Positions 63,367-64,000 of a DNA stretch of 64,000 nucleotides are shown here, in pieces. Each line of letters starts with the position of its first letter. Positions within the stretch are counted from its first letter, which is position 1. The stretch comes from Pseudomonas bharatica CSV86 (GTDB lineage Bacteria; Pseudomonadota; Gammaproteobacteria; Pseudomonadales; Pseudomonadaceae): positions 2,395,001-2,459,000 of the forward strand of contig NZ_AMWJ02000001.1 of assembly GCF_000319305.2 (NCBI RefSeq), read 5' to 3'. Below the pieces are notes generated by a model that saw only the letters and a program-made list of their open reading frames with translations, made no database searches and was not told the DNA's origin. The position numbers and the translations under genes are program-made.

Positions 63367-64000
63367 TTAGCGGCCGTGGAAGTCGGCGCGGCGTTTTTCC
63401 TGGAAGGCACGGATGCCTTCGTTGCGGTCGGCGGTGCCGGCCAGCAGGGTGAAAGCGTGACGTTCGAAGCGCAGGCCGCTGGCCAGGTCGAGGTCCTGGG
63501 CCTTGAGCACGGCTTCCTTGGCCAGGCGTACCGCCAGGGGTGCCTTGTCGGCGATGTGCCGGGCAATCTGCAGGGCGCGTTCGACGGTCAGTTCCGGTTG
63601 GGTGATTTCGCTGACGAGGCCGGCCTCGAGGGCGCGCCGGGCGCTGATGGCCTCACCGGTGAGGACCATCTGCATCGCCAGCGACTTGCCCACCGCGTGC
63701 AGCAGGCGCTGGGTGCCGCCGGCGCCGGGCATGATCCCCAGGTTGATCTCCGGCTGGCCGAAGCGGGCGTCGCTGCCGGCGATAAGGATGTCGGCGTGCA
63801 TGGCCAGCTCGCAGCCGCCGCCGAGGGCGTAGCCGTTGACGGCGGCGATCAGTGGTTTGGCGAAGCGGGTGATCTGCTGCCAGTGCTGCTGGCGCGGGTC
63901 GTCGAGCATGCCGACCAGGTCGCGCTCGGCCATTTCGTTGAGGTCGGCGCCTGCGGCGAAGGCCTTGCGGCTGCCGGTGATGACCACGGCGCGCACGGCT
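63367..64000 (-). CDS. paaF: 2,3-dehydroadipyl-CoA hydratase, 5' end outside the window
   Basis: The C-terminal 210 or so residues of a crotonase-family hydratase, open to the window edge. Visible are VVITGSRKAFAAGADLNEMA, AVNGYALGGGCELAMHADILIAG and INLGIMPGAGGTQRLLHAVG, with the catalytic Glu in the last segment and Glu in GGGCELAM. It hydrates 2,3-dehydroadipyl-CoA for PaaH. About 45 N-terminal residues are missing compared with the usual 257. Confidence 0.94.
   Translation of the reverse strand, partial: AVRAVVITGSRKAFAAGADLNEMAERDLVGMLDDPRQQHWQQITRFAKPLIAAVNGYALGGGCELAMHADILIAGSDARFGQPEINLGIMPGAGGTQRLLHAVGKSLAMQMVLTGEAISARRALEAGLVSEITQPELTVERALQIARHIADKAPLAVRLAKEAVLKAQDLDLASGLRFERHAFTLLAGTADRNEGIRAFQEKRRADFHGR

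Overview
The window is high-GC DNA from a fluorescent-type Pseudomonas. The evidence is the gene content (cti fatty-acid isomerase, PhaK/OprD porin, phenylacetate catabolon, metH, nfuA, SohB, NhaB), the very strong GC third-position bias, and nine copies of a Pseudomonas-style REP/REPIN repeat with the core GCTGGCAAGCCAGCTCCCAC. No tRNA, rRNA, insertion sequence, phage gene or CRISPR array was seen.

Region 1 (1-20639) is the most interesting part. Five transcription units each carry a clear sigma-54 promoter (TGGCAC/T-N5-TTGC), and a sigma-54 enhancer-binding regulator of the SfnR type sits at the end. The units are: TonB receptor, NtaA-type flavin monooxygenase, exported SurE-like phosphatase and a second luciferase-like monooxygenase (minus); a DmpA-type P1 peptidase (plus); a TPR protein (minus); a peptide-type ABC transporter with an NtaA-type monooxygenase and an alpha/beta hydrolase (plus); and a TonB receptor with a Tat-exported PhoD phosphatase (minus). 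Together they look like one scavenging regulon: outer-membrane uptake, periplasmic ester cleavage, ABC import, then peptide, ester and oxidative cleavage in the cytoplasm. The substrate is unknown; a sulfur-containing organic compound is the favoured inference.

Region 2 (20761-41919) is mostly core genome: a UvrD-like helicase with an unusual glycine-every-four-residues N-terminus, NhaB antiporter, dienoyl-CoA isomerase, NudC, a TSUP permease, a lipid-related operon (SDR, aminoglycoside-phosphotransferase-like kinase, SCP2, histidine phosphatase), SohB, DUF934 plus sulfite reductase, a 37-residue membrane protein, DUF2970, metH, cti and nfuA.

Region 3 (42067-47410) has two tandem TonB receptors and a small membrane-protein fragment.

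Region 4 (47489-64000) is the phenylacetate (paa/pha) catabolon: paaABCDE (epoxidase), then a DUF485 protein, phenylacetate permease, PhaK porin and paaZ; and paaFGHIJK (beta-oxidation-like enzymes and CoA ligase). The two blocks are separated by a divergent quinone reductase-TetR pair.

One quality point affects reading of the whole window. Six genes (P1 peptidase/TPR junction, TonB receptor 2, the sigma-54 regulator, nfuA, TonB receptor 3 and paaZ) have their frame broken by what looks like one missing base in a G/C run. Restoring one base in each gives normal full-length proteins, so these are more likely sequencing errors than six independent pseudogenes.
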